Source: Lutraria lutraria
Taxonomy: Eukaryota > Mollusca > Bivalvia > Venerida > Mactridae
Reading direction: 5' to 3'
DNA: 64,000 bases
Assembly (NCBI GenBank): GCA_964023205.1
Contig: OZ026835.1
Span: forward strand, 7,584,414-7,648,413
Shown here piece after piece: positions 36,135 through 46,960 of the stretch; positions within the stretch are counted from its first letter, which is position 1; the number at the start of each line of letters is the position of its first letter. The translations under genes and the position numbers were made by a program. The notes under the pieces are model-generated. The model worked only from the letters and a program-made list of their open reading frames with translations, searched no databases and was not told the DNA's origin.

Positions 36135-38474
36135 ATGACTTTGGACAATGCATTGGAGTCAGCGATGATCACCATCTCTGTAAGGCTAGAAAAATAGCCT
36201 AATAAAACAACAAGCAATACCTGTCATAAACACAGTCCCCCTAGGCCTGATTCTCCGATAACGCATTACAACTACATACTAGTAGTACATGTCGCACTTA
36301 ACATTATATACAGCATCACGTAGGATCCGTACATTGTACCGGTAACTGAAGAGGTTGAATGGAAAGATGTTGTTTATCAACTTTATACAAGTTAAATGTT
36401 TGTACGGCGCAAAATCGCATCCGGCAATTCAATACTAGAATGTGGCCTATGTAACATTTTTTATCAGGATGTGCGAAGTTTCATATCAAACGAGTTTGTT
36501 ATTTTGACTTAACTGATCCCGAAACTAAAGTGATCAGCTACTCCATCAAAAATACAAGCCGTTGATGTTTCATGAATCTCATGAATCTGGTCATATGGTG
36601 CTACAGTTCACGAGGTACTCTATATGTAGTCCCTGTTTCCACCCTAAAATTAAAATCAGGGGAAACTATCACCTCGATGTATCAGACGTTGCAATATCTG
36701 CTGGAATGCATTTAAAATATTTAAATAAAGTCTCCAAAAATAATATACTCCGTTGTCTGAGGGTACGTTGTCGTAAAAACCTGGTATAACGGTCCCAAAC
36801 ATAGATTTTCAACAGTTAAGTACTGTAAAGTGACCATCTATATCGAACCATAAAGTGACCGTCTATGTCGAACCAATTAAGTCATCATTTCTCACCTGAT
36901 CGGACATTTTTGTATTGAGCTCCGAAATCGATACTTAATTAATGATAACTGCGTAAACAAGTCAGTGTCTACGCTCGCGATTATAAAATTAGTCTGTGTG
37001 AATATATGTTTATAAAGTTTTGTTTATTTGCAATAAATACATCGAAACGTATAAATACCGTGTTCCGTATCTTATAACATGACTAAATGATTATTACAAC
37101 ACACCGACGATCGCTCCAAAATGTAATAAACACAGCGAATTTCTCTAATAATTTATACATGTACATCGAAGTTCATTTAGATCGAACAATTTTTCCTAAG
37201 TCCTTTGACATAAAGAGTTTCGGCTGCATTTTCAAGAGCACGATCATTCGGGCTACCAAATAGCAAGATGCACTAGACTGGACCAGTAAGCTATTGATTG
37301 TCGTTCGGACCTGCCTTAATGTCGAACCCTGTCGTCACAGTGCCCATATAAATACTAGTTCTCGTTGTAGCCCACCAGGCAGAGTCAAATTCTCAGTCGA
37401 CTGAAACCACTTTTATTGAAATATTGACACGTTTCTAGTAATTTATAGGTGATTGAAATTGACGAGACGACAACGATATTAAACAGCTACTAGCATTCGG
37501 TGAATGTCACGTGATCATTGAGACTATTAGCGAGTCCGATTAACAACTTGAATAATACACAGTCTGTATATGTACACATGAACACAACTTAAAAGTAGTC
37601 TTGCTTCATCCTCAGTAATATAACACGTACAATGCTTGATAGTGTACTAAATTCAACGCCATGTTTGTTTACTATAGTAGGATTGGATTCGGTTCGTTTA
37701 TTGACAGATGGGCAGATTCATTCCCGTCGTTGTTTATCGAGCTCGCTCCATTCTTAGACTATAAATAGCGACTGCGTCATCAAGCTAACACTAGTTGGTG
37801 TGAGTTGGTGACCTCGCTCTATTTCTGTTTTGTTAATATCACGTGATGACCATTGCGGATATTTCGGGCACTATCATTAATCTGCTTCGGTGCAAGAAGT
37901 TGCGATTTTGCATTGCCACTTAAAAATAAGCATACCAGAGTGTGCGGCGTCTCCCGACAACGTACAATCAGTACTGTATGGTAGCTGATATACACCATGA
38001 CGTGTTTTCGCTGCTTTGTCGTATCTTCGTGTTTTCGCCTTTACGCTTTGTCGTGGCGAAGAAGCGAAAATACGACATGGCGTTAATCAGTCACCATAGT
38101 ACTGTGTAACTAGCTGCGATTGCTAAATACTGGTCAGCAATACCAAACTGCCACATCTACAACAATGCTGAGGCCATGACGACGACACTACTAACGAACG
38201 TGAAATACCTATGCATTGTAATTAAATTGAGCGCAAACATGGATTCTTAGATAGAAAACTGATTTCACGTTTCATGTCTTCGATCAGACTCTGTAATCGA
38301 TCTTTATTCTATTTCAAGAAACAGAGAGAATATCATAGTCCGTCTGACATTATCTTTTTAAAAAAGTTTTTTTTAAATTATGTTTTTCATGAAATCGAAC
38401 TGAATGGTAAAGAAGTGATAAAGTGGACGTGCCGTACCTCGGACCTTGTGAAGTTTTTGGTCGGGGAAAAATAG
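36135..38474 (+). CDS. Candidate two-exon small ORF, unrecognised
   Basis: Exon A (36135-36179) reads MTLDNALESAMITIS and stops at a strong donor, GTAAGG. Exon B (38319-38474) follows a good pyrimidine tract (TCTTTATTCTATTTCAAG) and reads KQREYHSPSDIIFLKKFF..., ELNGKEVIKWTCRTSDLVKF, then a stop. Both junctions are phase 0, so the join gives 66 aa with no signal peptide or family motif that I know. The pairing is an inference; either exon could be chance, or belong with others. A third open segment at 36660-36770 (HLDVSDVAISAGMHLKYL) ends at a GTACGT donor but does not fit the phase. Confidence 0.22.
37968..38106. repeat. Palindromic stem-loop element (TCGTATTTTCGC type)
   Basis: The left arm (CAGTACTGTATGGTAGCTGA...) and the inverted right arm (CACAGTACTATGGTGACTGA...) pair over about 30 bp. 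The centre has 'tttcgctgctttgtcgta' facing 'gaagcgaaaatacgaca'. Nearly the whole 139 bp folds on itself. It is a non-coding, MITE-like element. Confidence 0.7.
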
Positions 38475-39024
38475 AGTATGTTAGCTAGGTTATCAGAAAC
38501 AAAAAAAAACGCCCTGTTGTACATTTGAAGATGTGTATTATATGAATATTTTTAAAACATCGCAATTCTCTACAGAGATCAACTGAGCACGTAACACGAC
38601 ATCCTTTAATTCCGGTTTGTACCGGAGTAAAAACACACAAAAAGCTCCAGTTTCTTGAATATTAAGTTAGTGACTTTGCTTTTGATATTAAAAACTAACG
38701 CCATCCGCGATTTGATGTCTGCTTTGTGTAACAAACACCAGCCTTTGACAAGTTGCAATGCGTCATAATAGTGTAAACTTTATGGAGAAGAAACCGTTCT
38801 AGCTAAAACTGATGAATTTGAAGGCATGGGGCCTGGTTATTGGTTCGTGCATTCGAGTTAACGTGGGTTTAGCCAGGCAGAGTCGAACTATTTAGAACAT
38901 ATAACAATAACACTTCATTGGTACCAATGAATGAACATTGTTTTCCGGGTTTCTCGAATTTTCTGTAGTGTATTATTGTGGGATGAAATATATAAGACAT
39001 GTAGAACGTGTCATTAGAACTACG

Positions 39025-39030
39025 TTTATT
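39025..39030 (-). terminator. Possible polyadenylation signal of the MOLO1-like gene
   Basis: AATAAA on the minus strand, about 285 nt past the TAA stop at 39315, a usual 3' UTR distance. Not proven. Confidence 0.45.
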
Positions 39031-39314
39031 TTGATGAATAAATGCAACTGTAAAAACAAAATGACTTATAAATCGTTCTTCTTCTATATCTTTTGCTATT
39101 TTTAAAGAGATAATCTCTATATATCATTATAATTATGTATACAATTTTATCAAACAAATAATAGTTCTGCCAACTCTCATTTTCAGACACACTATTAAAA
39201 TTATTTATAGCCGTATACTATTTCGAATATCAACAATATCATATTATGCTTGAAGCACACAATAAGCATCAGTCTTTTTTCAACGTTTCGTGTAAATACA
39301 GTATCGATGGTCAT

Positions 39315-39348
39315 TTATGACGTCACGGGCTCTTGGCGCAAAGCTTGC
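39315..39348 (-). CDS. MOLO1-like terminal exon 5
   Basis: 34 nt after a strong acceptor (TTTTCTATTTCAG); it adds QALRQEPVTS and TAA. Short, so less certain than the others. Confidence 0.6.
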
Positions 39349-42306
39349 CTGAAATAGAAAACATGGAAGTAAATGAAGTTTGCTTGATTTAGATACTAGT
39401 ATATGTCAATATGTTGTGAATCAATCGAATGGCCAAACAGTTTAAATATAATAATCATCACAGACCTGTACGAAGCAGTTTCAGAATTGATTACCATTGC
39501 AAACGAAATTATTGGGGGTGGGGTAAGCCCCCTCTAGCCATTCGGTTTTTACGGTCCCGATTCAATATTGAAAAAGAACACGATACTTTAAGTGAATTCA
39601 TCGTCGAATACCCACAGTTGCTGACACCACTTGTCTACATACATCCAACCTATGTAGCGGAGTGGAGTCGGCAATCAAGGGTAGCCGACGACCAGTGAAC
39701 TCTAGATATCTTTTACTGATAAAGGGTCGTGGGTTCGAGTCCTGATACTGACCATGTCTCTTTGTGTGAGAAAATAGGCAGTTGCTTACGGAGGATGGGA
39801 GTCTAGTACAGGTTCTTTCCAGGAATGATGATTAGATTAACTGTCCGCCTCATATGGCCCTGAATGTTGAAAAGGGGCGTAAAACTCAAATAAACAAACT
39901 ATCATTTAGATAACAGTTATGTGCAAAATGCGCAGGACTATGACAGTTAATAAATCTATGTGCATGCCTTTTAAGTAATGTCTTCCTCATGTAAGCAACA
40001 ACTTGTTATTTCTGACAAAAACACGAATTGGAATACAACCCGGAAATAGGCAAACCCGATACTTAACGAAACGTTTGATATGATTATTACTTACCCATAA
40101 TTCCGCACTAAAAATTTAATGGCGTTTCCGACAACTCGACTGTTTTGGTTGAATGGATAGTAAAGTGTCAGTGCTTGAATAAAATTACTTCTGACCGTTT
40201 CATCAGTCAGTCGAATCCTGGCTTGTGACTGTGTTGACGTGTATAGCTGCAAATAAAGTAAGAAAAGAGAATGCCATCAATTAAGGCATTTCATTTTTTC
40301 AAATGTACGTACATGTATATCATTTTTTAGCTCGCCTGTTTTCAAAGGACAAAGCGAGCTATTGTGATGATCACTGCGTCGTCTGCCTTTGTGTAAAAAC
40401 TTTTATTTTGCTCATAACTCAGAAACTATAAGAGATAGTACCTATTACCCCGCTGTCATCTAATGTACAAATTGGATCACGGAGTAACGTAATTCGTTAC
40501 ATAGTTTTAGTTTTTGTTGAACTTTTGATATTTTCTCAACACCCCCGTCTACGTCTGAGAACAAAAATTAAATAACTAAGGGAGGTAAGTTTTTGAAACC
40601 GAGTTGGAGTTGCCAATATGCTAGTTCCCGTTCCAGTGTATGAAAGGCTAAAGCCAGACAACCAGTTTAAGTTGCCCATGAACTATAATTTCTAAACATA
40701 CCACGCCATCTTCTCTGGAGAATAAAATAATGACGGTCTCATTGCAGGAAGAAGAATGTTTTCCCCATTTCTTCTGTTGACCGAGAAAATACGCAAAGTA
40801 TTGGGCTTCACGATATCTCTGACGCATGTTGTAATTTGTTGCGCTGTAAATAAACAATTGACAACCTATTGTTAAAGGTAAATTAATAGATACATGCGTA
40901 TATACGAACGAACGGACGGACGGACGAATGGACATTTGTTGGGTATTTCTTTTATTTTTTTTGATACCCAGTACCCAACAAGTATCCTCTCGTTCGCCCT
41001 GACGGACGGACGAAAGAACGAACGGACGAGCAGACAAACGAACAAACGGATCAGTAGTACTCCTTAGTGATAGCGAATACATTAAACTATCGTATTGGAC
41101 TGTTATCCTAATCAGCTTTCCTGGACTTCATTCAGGTCTTAACATGTACTAACCACATTCTATCCACATCTACTAACAAGCTACCCCACATAATTGAGAG
41201 GTAAATATTAAAAACCGATCCAAAAATATATGGTTGTAATATTAACTTAAATGAGGCTATCTAGAAATTAAAGTGGTTGAAAAAAGATATTTGAACTGTA
41301 TCTACAGATCAGTATTACTATGGTGATATATAAAATTTAATGTACATGTATTATGTTTATGACTTCATTGCATTTCATATCAAAACAATTTTACAAATCA
41401 CCGACTTTTTGAACGCCCTTGTGTAATACTTACTTGACAGTTCGATATCTTTGCATTTTTGGCATGACAGCTACCATCACCATAAATCCTTTACGTCTGC
41501 TTGCACGTGGACCGGAAGCATAGCACGGCACGGTAGTCTCGTTGTAAATGGCCTTGACGGCACTGTCAATAGCATCAGCTGTTAAACAGTATAATCGATA
41601 TGTAGCTTACAATTGGGATCATAGTCCGAGAACTTGAGACTTAACTATATCTCCCCCCAAAAATCGTATTGTCTTACTCAATGTATATCTGACCAATTGA
41701 CTTTTCAGACGATATTATGATTATATAAGAGCGTGCGGTTTTCTTAAAACCGTTTCTTCATATCATGTCATATTTCAAAACTTTACTAATATTAAAAACA
41801 ACCTTCGAGATTTTACCTCCGAGATTAGTCTTAAGTTTATACGAGTAAGTAGTCGTCTATGGGCTTTTAAGCGCTTTTTACATTTTAGACGTCATTTCTG
41901 ATCATGTAACGATCAAAATACAGTCAAACGTGTGAGCATGGGCAACTCTTGGGAAAGACATGAGATGGCCTTTAATGACAGATGACCTTATTCGGAGGTC
42001 ATTTTGTTCTAAATAATCAATGCTACTTTTGAAAAGAATGGCCTTTATTCACAGGGCGCCTTTATTTAGAGGTGGCCGCTAACACAGGTTTGACTATTGA
42101 TAAAACACTACAATTCTCTAATGAATATATTTACCGTCAGCTACATCCAGAATGCCAGCGGGGTCACATACAAATGAAGGGTTCTGTCTGCCACAATTTC
42201 TTGGCATAGATATAGGGTCTGGGAAATTCCTTACCGTCCAGTTCTGACGCTGGCCCCAGATGGGTCCAATGCATATACACAGCAGAGCTACGAGTAAATA
42301 CTGCAT
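39315..42306 (-). CDS. Secreted MOLO1/TPM-domain-like protein, complete (214 aa)
   Basis: Five exons (172, 145, 142, 152 and 34 nt) join in frame to 214 aa. Residues 1-18 are a signal peptide (MQYLLVALLCICIGPIWG). The mature start carries NFPDPISMPRNCGR and SFVCDPAGILD, the entry motif of the MOLO1 family (TPM fold). RKGFMVMVAVMPKMQRY is the core strand, and QYFAYFLGQQKKWGKHSSSC with NETVIILFS matches the later 'W-G...C-x-x-x-V-x-I' block. Cys38, Cys47, Cys76 and Cys139 could form two disulfides. In C. elegans, MOLO-1 is a single-pass auxiliary protein of a nicotinic receptor; this one has no C-terminal membrane segment, so it is probably secreted. Its role here is unknown. If the last donor is ignored, exon 4 would end directly at TAA after NYG. 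Confidence 0.85.
39690..39898 (+). mobile_element. tRNA-derived SINE, family 1, plus strand
   Basis: Box B-like GTGGGTTCGAGTCC near 39730, then 'gaccatgtctctttgtgtga', 'ggatgggagtctagtaca' and the tail 'tgttgaaaaggggcgtaaaa' plus CAAA repeats. These are the complement of the copies at 5661 and 45897. It sits just upstream of MOLO1-like exon 5. Confidence 0.8.
40095..40246 (-). CDS. MOLO1-like exon 4
   Basis: 152 nt, phase 0 in and phase 2 out, acceptor TTGCAG, donor GTAAGT. Encodes LYTSTQSQARIRLTDETVRS and a helix to FLVRNYG. A stop (GGG TAA) overlaps the donor, so readthrough would end the protein here. Confidence 0.85.
40325..40600. repeat. AGCTCGC...GCGAGCT repeat
   Basis: Begins with the hairpin 'agctcgcctgtt...aagcgagct' and ends with 'taagggaggtaag'. 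Resembles widespread bivalve repeats with AGCTCACC ends. Non-coding; in MOLO1-like intron 3. Confidence 0.5.
40702..40843 (-). CDS. MOLO1-like exon 3
   Basis: 142 nt, phase 2 in and phase 0 out, acceptor TTACAG, donor GTATGT. Encodes RQRYREAQYFAYFLGQQKKW and CNETVIILFSREDGV. Confidence 0.9.
40905..41050. repeat. GAAC/GGAC tetranucleotide repeat split by a hairpin
   Basis: Two runs of (G)ACGAACGGACGG flank 'tgttgggtat...gatacccagtacccaaca', an inverted pair. It lies about 60 bp upstream of MOLO1-like exon 3, and the open minus-strand frame through it is a chance extension of that exon. Confidence 0.75.
41434..41578 (-). CDS. MOLO1-like exon 2
   Basis: 145 nt, phase 1 in and phase 2 out, acceptor TAACAG, donor GTAAGT. 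Encodes ADAIDSAVKAIYNETTVPC and the core strand FMVMVAVMPKM. Confidence 0.85.
41920..42096. mobile_element. MITE family A in MOLO1-like intron 1
   Basis: Ends ACAGTCAAACGTGTGAGCAT and CTAACACAGGTTTGACTAT. Interior 'gaatggcctttattcacagg'. Confidence 0.8.
42135..42306 (-). CDS. MOLO1-like exon 1 (signal peptide)
   Basis: ATG at 42306-42304; 57 codons plus 1 nt, donor G|GTAAAT. Encodes the signal peptide and NCGR...VCDP motifs (Cys38, Cys47). Confidence 0.85.
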
Positions 42307-42825
42307 TTCTGAAAAGAGATTCCCATTATCTTAATACATTATTTTTGTTTTTCGTTTCATTGTGTTGGCAATACCTTTGAACAAAGACTGACATAGGCAA
42401 TAGGGAAAGACAAAAAAGCCCGTGTTACGTAAGAAATTTCAGTCAACAGTCGCGGAAAAGTAACACCGAATACCTGTACATTTGTTGTGGTATTGACGTG
42501 TTTTCACCGCTTCACAAACAGGTTATTATTTTTATAGCCATCAGACTCCTCAACAGTGCACGTTCCTAATATTCTACATAATAAAACTGCTGGCATGCCA
42601 ACACTATGAGTCATTCAAGAATATATAGGAAGCATATTATTCCTGAGTCTAATGTTTGCTGGGAAAAGTTTTGGAAAGTTTGTGGGGCCAATGGAAGAGG
42701 TTAAGGAGAGCATGGGTGGATGATTGAATAGACAGAGAGAGATAGAGTGGAAGAGAGTGTTCGGAGGGACAAAAAAGGAGAAAATGACCTGAGGTAAAGT
42801 GAGGTTGTAGACGGGGTAGAAAGAG

Positions 42826-43336
42826 GTGCGAGATGAGTGACTAAGATGAGAGGCTGATTAGAGTGACGGAGTAGAGTGCCTAAGTAGAGTGACGAAGAGG
42901 AGTGACTGAGTAGAGTGACGGAGGTGAGTGACTAAGTAGAGTAAATGAGAGGAGTGACTGAGTAGAGTGACGGAGGTGAGTGACTAAGTAGAGTAAATGA
43001 GAGGAGTGACTGAGTAAAGTGACGGAGTAGAGTGCCTAAGTAGAGTGACTGAGTAGAGTGACGGAGATGAGTGATTAAGGAGAGTGAATGAGAGGAGTGA
43101 CTGAGTAGAGTGACGGAGAGGAGAGAGTGATTGGCTAGAGTGAATGAGTAGTGACTGAGAGGAATGACTGAGTAGAGTGAATGAGTAGAGTGAATGAATA
43201 GTGAATAAGAGGAGTGACAGAGTATTGACTGAGTAGAGTAAGTGAGTATTGACTGAGTAGAGTAAGTGAGTAGTGACTGAGTAGAGTAAGTGAGTAGTGA
43301 CTGAGTAGAATGATTGAGAGGAGTGACTGGGTAGAG
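42826..43336. repeat. Minisatellite of about 20-bp GAGTGACTGAGTAGAGTGAC units
   Basis: More than 20 imperfect copies built from GAGTGACTGAGTAGAGT with GACGGAG and AATGAGAG variants. A minus-strand open frame through it (SLTLLSHY repeats) is an artefact of the repeat. Confidence 0.9.
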
Positions 43337-43392
43337 TGATAAGAAGTAGATGAAAATAAAGATCTATTTTGTCCGTCCTCTATATATTCTAG

Positions 43393-43524
43393 TGCTTTGT
43401 TCAAGATTATATTTTAAGTTTTCCTAAACTTGATACTAATATCCCAAGTGGATATGACCGTATGAGTGACGAGGATGTATTGTCCAATTTAATGAATTTG
43501 TTGAAGAAGTTACAAAAACTATAG
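43393..43524 (+). CDS. Terminal-exon candidate, unrecognised
   Basis: A pyrimidine-rich acceptor (CCTCTATATATTCTAG) opens a phase-0 frame: CFVQDYILSFPKLDTNIPSG, then YDRMSDEDVLSNLMNLLKKL and QKL with a TAG stop, 43 codons. It ends in a Leu/Lys amphipathic helix. No upstream partner exon was found, because the minisatellite lies directly in front. It may be a gene relic or chance. Confidence 0.28.
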   Translation, partial: CFVQDYILSFPKLDTNIPSGYDRMSDEDVLSNLMNLLKKLQKL

Positions 43525-44094
43525 TCAGTGAACGAGGAATTGTAATATATTATTCGCCAAAGCTTGCTCATCAGCGAGCTGATTTAAATATTGATACTGA
43601 AAAAGCCACGGGGATATTTTAAAATTGATGTTAATCAATTATTAATTTGAATTAAAGTCTAACTGAAAGTATCTAAAGCTCGAGGGAATATTTACGAACA
43701 TGTATAAGGTAAACAAACAAACAAACTTACCGGAATCAAATCTTTACACAATATTCCAACTTTTCTACCTATATATAATTAAACAACAAGAATTCCTAAG
43801 TATATGTTATTACTAACACAACCTGAACAAATACACTCCTTCAGCTTCTATTAATTATCCGTGGAAGATCTCAGCTTCTGTGTATAAATAAGTGTTACTG
43901 ATAAGCCCTCAGTCTTGTACACACGGAATGGATAATAAAAAAGTCGGTAGGTAGATAGATAGGTATAGGTGTATGCATATGAGACTTATATTATCGGTAT
44001 CACGATAAAATCTTATCATCAAATTGTATGGTTTTGTAATAAAGAAAGAACAGTAAGAACATATGAGGCTCCAGTGAAACCAGAATTAACAGTC

Positions 44095-44392
44095 ACCTGT
44101 GAATAGAGACCATTTGCAAATAGAGGTCATCTGGGAATATAAGTCACATGTAAATAGAGGTAATCCGTGAACAGAGGTCACTTGTAAATAGAGGTCATCT
44201 GGGAATAATATAGGTCACTTGTAAATAGAGGTAATCCGTGAATATAGGTCACTTGTAAATAGAGGTCATCTGGGAATAAACCTCACCTGTGAACAGAGGC
44301 CATCTGTGAATATAGGTCACATGCAAACATAGGCATGCTGTGAATAAATGTCACCTGTGAGTAAAGACCACCTGTGGCCAGCGGTCATGGTC
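44095..44392. repeat. Tandem block of 'gtgaatagaggtcac' words
   Basis: Units of about 20-22 bp (cctgtgaatagaggtcatct and variants) are repeated roughly 14 times. The word is the inner motif of MITE family A, so the block looks like an expanded family A interior without clear termini. Confidence 0.7.
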
Positions 44393-44487
44393 TGTACCTT
44401 ATTTTTGGTATATTGGACCAAATTAATCTCTCATTAAGATCAGCTTTCCCCTGTCATATATTTATGCATATTTTGTGAACTATTCTA

Positions 44488-44507
44488 GAACTATTCATGA
44501 ATAGTTC
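44488..44507. repeat. Perfect 20-bp palindrome
   Basis: GAACTATTCATGAATAGTTC equals its own complement. Two related half-sites, GAACTATTC and ATTCATGAATTC, lie beside it. Confidence 0.8.
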
Positions 44508-44782
44508 AAGATATATTCATGAATTCCATTCGAATGGGTTATCCAATATCATATTTCAGCTCTCTTTTCTCAGGTCCTTAATTAATAAGCATGAGTCAGG
44601 TGACAAGTGAATTTACTTAGGACTGATATGTATGAAGATATAGGAAACAAACAAATACAAGAAATTACTACTATTAGAATGGTAGGATAAAGACAGAAGC
44701 AACAACAACGGCGAAAACAAAAACAAAACATTCATGCATGTCAACAACATTTGTATCCCTATGAACAAACAAAACCATTGAA

Positions 44783-44803
44783 ATTAATTAATTAATTAAT
44801 TGT
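44783..44803. repeat. (TTAA)n microsatellite
   Basis: Five successive ATTA/TTAA units in spacer DNA. Confidence 0.8.
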
Positions 44804-45329
44804 GATTTTTAAGCTACTTTTACAAGTTCACAAATAAGTGAAAATACAAACATTTGTATAACTTTTTATACTTACTTTAACGATAAGATACTTAGTCTAG
44901 TAAATCCTTTGTGTTATGTACCGTCGTAATGTATAAAACAATTCTATAGTTTATATACATTAAGGTGCACATTTCACTAAAACCCGCTATAAAACATTCC
45001 TTCTTTATTTGTTACAAGTGGTAAAGGACATTTTTATCATTAGAGGATACATTACTTAAGTACTTGCATTCCATTATAAACAAATACTTGAGTTAAATAT
45101 ATTTTATAAAAGGAATTCCGAAAATATTATCCTTACAACATTGGTACACTTGTACCAAAATAGTGTTTTTTTTCCAGCATAGCACTCTTATCATTGTTTG
45201 TTGAAGTTACAGATAATAATATAATGATTATAATAAAAGTAATACTATTAATGAAAAGAAGAAATTGACTTTATATCTTTTAGCCTACATAAATATACTA
45301 TATAGCTTGTAATATTGCTAATTAGGAAG

Positions 45330-45425
45330 TTGTTGATGATGATGATGGTGTTGATGTTGATGTTGATGATAATTATGATAATGATGATGGTGGTGGTGGT
45401 GGCGATGAAGATGATGATAAATACA
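45330..45425. repeat. (GAT/GTT)n trinucleotide repeat
   Basis: GATGATGATG, GTTGATGTTGATG and GGTGGTGGTGG runs. The minus-strand Ile/Asn-rich open frame across it is a repeat artefact. Confidence 0.85.
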
Positions 45426-45896
45426 ACAGCAAATTGACCAAAATCGTTGACAGGGACGGTAAATTGACATTCAACGTATATTGTGTTCGCGAGCACACTA
45501 TAAGGGAAGCAACTCGATTACCAAATGCACATATTTTTTCATGATGCAAGAGTTATCTGTCCTACATACTGTCTGACAATATATAAAATTATTATCAACA
45601 CATCATACGACCAAATCAATACTCTGATAAACTCACCCAATCTCATCAATAAGTATTTCCAGATCTCAATGTTTCTCATCATTATCTTTCTCTGTGAGAT
45701 TGGACTTCCTTGACATGCATACCTGGAACTGATTCATTTGCTTTAAAATCATGGACGATCCTAAAATAGACTGGGCGCGAGAACTTTATAGTCGGTTTCT
45801 TTGTCTGTTCTAGAACCAGAGAAATAGTGTTAAAGATTAATGATTCAACGTACAAACTTATTTTAAGTAAAAACATTTGAAACGATCTCGCTCCTG

Positions 45897-46144
45897 TTTG
45901 TTTGTTTGAGTTTGATATATGCCCCTTTTCAACAGTCAGAGTCATATGAGGCGGACAGTTCACCTAACCATTGTTCCTGGGAAGAAACAGTACTAGACCG
46001 GCTCCCATCCTCCGTAAGCAACTGCCTCCTTTCTGACATAAAGAGACATGGTCGGTAGCTGGGCTCAAACACACTACCCTCCATCTGTGAGAGGTTATAG
46101 TGATTTGAAGTCAGCGACTTTAACCACTCGACCACGGAGGCGGG
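45897..46144 (-). mobile_element. tRNA-derived SINE, family 1, best copy
   Basis: On the minus strand the head CCCGCCTCCGTGGTCGAGTG is an RNA polymerase III box A-like tRNA start. Body: CCTCTCACAGATGGAGGGTA, TTTGAGCCC, CATGTCTCTTTATGTC. Tail: TTTGACTCTGACTGTTGAA... then AAACAAACAAAC. This is the least damaged family 1 copy. Confidence 0.85.
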
Positions 46145-46333
46145 TAATTGCGCCTGTGACGGCTTTAAAATTTAAAATCATCTATGGCACTGACGATGGC
46201 CATACTTGCGACCCTTGACAGAAACTTTCAGGGTCCCAGCAGCCTAGAAAAAATCATTTTTGGAAAACATTCAGTTCTTGGTCGATTTACTCCTGAATTC
46301 TTTGTTTTCACGAAATGTTCAGTTCAAACGTAT

Positions 46334-46444
46334 CAGACAAACCTGTGAACAAAGCGGCCATCCTAGGGATAGAGAAAAAAGGTGGCCTTTATTGACAGGT
46401 GACCTTTATTCGGAAGTGGCCACTAACATAGGTTTGACTGTACA
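46334..46444. mobile_element. MITE family A, short copy
   Basis: Ends CAGACAAACCTGTGAACAAA and ATAGGTTTGACTGTA. Interior 'tggcctttattgacaggtga'. Confidence 0.75.
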
Positions 46445-46759
46445 TGTTTATGCAATTAGAGTATGAAATTAAACCGCTTATAAGCAATTAGGCTCGTGTC
46501 ATTGAGACGGTTCAGAGTTTTAAAGGGGCGACTACTCCAGCAGTTTATGATATGAGCAGTCGTGCATTTTGTACGCGTAATTATTTTGCAGTCACATGAC
46601 AAATGTCACGAAGAGACAAGCAAACAATGTTTAAACAATTGATTATAATACATGTATACTCAGTGTAAAAAGTAACGTAAAGTATACTCATTTACATACT
46701 CGTAGTAATCAATGCTTTAGTATCAAGCCAAGGATAACACAGTATAACGCATGAGTGAT

Positions 46760-46960
46760 CGGTGGTCCAGTGGTAACGCACACTATTAAACTATTAGAAT
46801 CTCGGTTCCGCCTTTCAATAGTCAGGGAAGCTTTTTCAGTGTCCGTATCCAAACTACCGAGCCAAGTACTGTGTTAAGAAAATCACACGAAACGGACGAA
46901 GCATGTATCGGTGCTGATAAAAACCAGTTAACACTAAATGTATTCGAGATAAGAGTATAA
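46760..46960 (+). mobile_element. tRNA-derived SINE, family 4
   Basis: Head GTGGTCCAGTGGTAACGCAC (box A) and TCTCGGTTCCGCC (box B-like), then 'actgtgttaagaaaatcaca'. It shares body words with the element at 52014. It abuts an inverted family 2 copy. Confidence 0.7.

Larger units (their letters stand above)
34630..39314. other. Spacer between GAS2 and the MOLO1-like gene
   Basis: Contains the likely GAS2 promoter side, weak plus-strand exon candidates (36135 and 38319), TATA-like TATAAATAG at about 37761 and ATATAAATAC at about 37345, a stem-loop element at 37968-38106, and the MOLO1-like 3' UTR. A 25-bp direct repeat (AAAGTGACC...TCGAACCA) lies at 36827-36877. The rest shows nothing I can name. 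Confidence 0.5.

Noticed and set aside
39429..39698. 89-aa plus-strand open frame
   Set aside because: Its end runs into a SINE and it overlaps the MOLO1-like intron; no motif.
40648..41082. 144-aa minus-strand open frame
   Set aside because: Only 40702-40843 is a real exon; the Arg/Ser-rich front half is translated tetranucleotide repeat.
43135..43404. 89-aa Leu/Ser/Tyr repeat protein on the minus strand
   Set aside because: A reading of the minisatellite; no flanking splice sites or signal.
46760..46835. tRNA gene
   Set aside because: Box A and box B-like words are present, but the cloverleaf is not closed and a SINE body follows.
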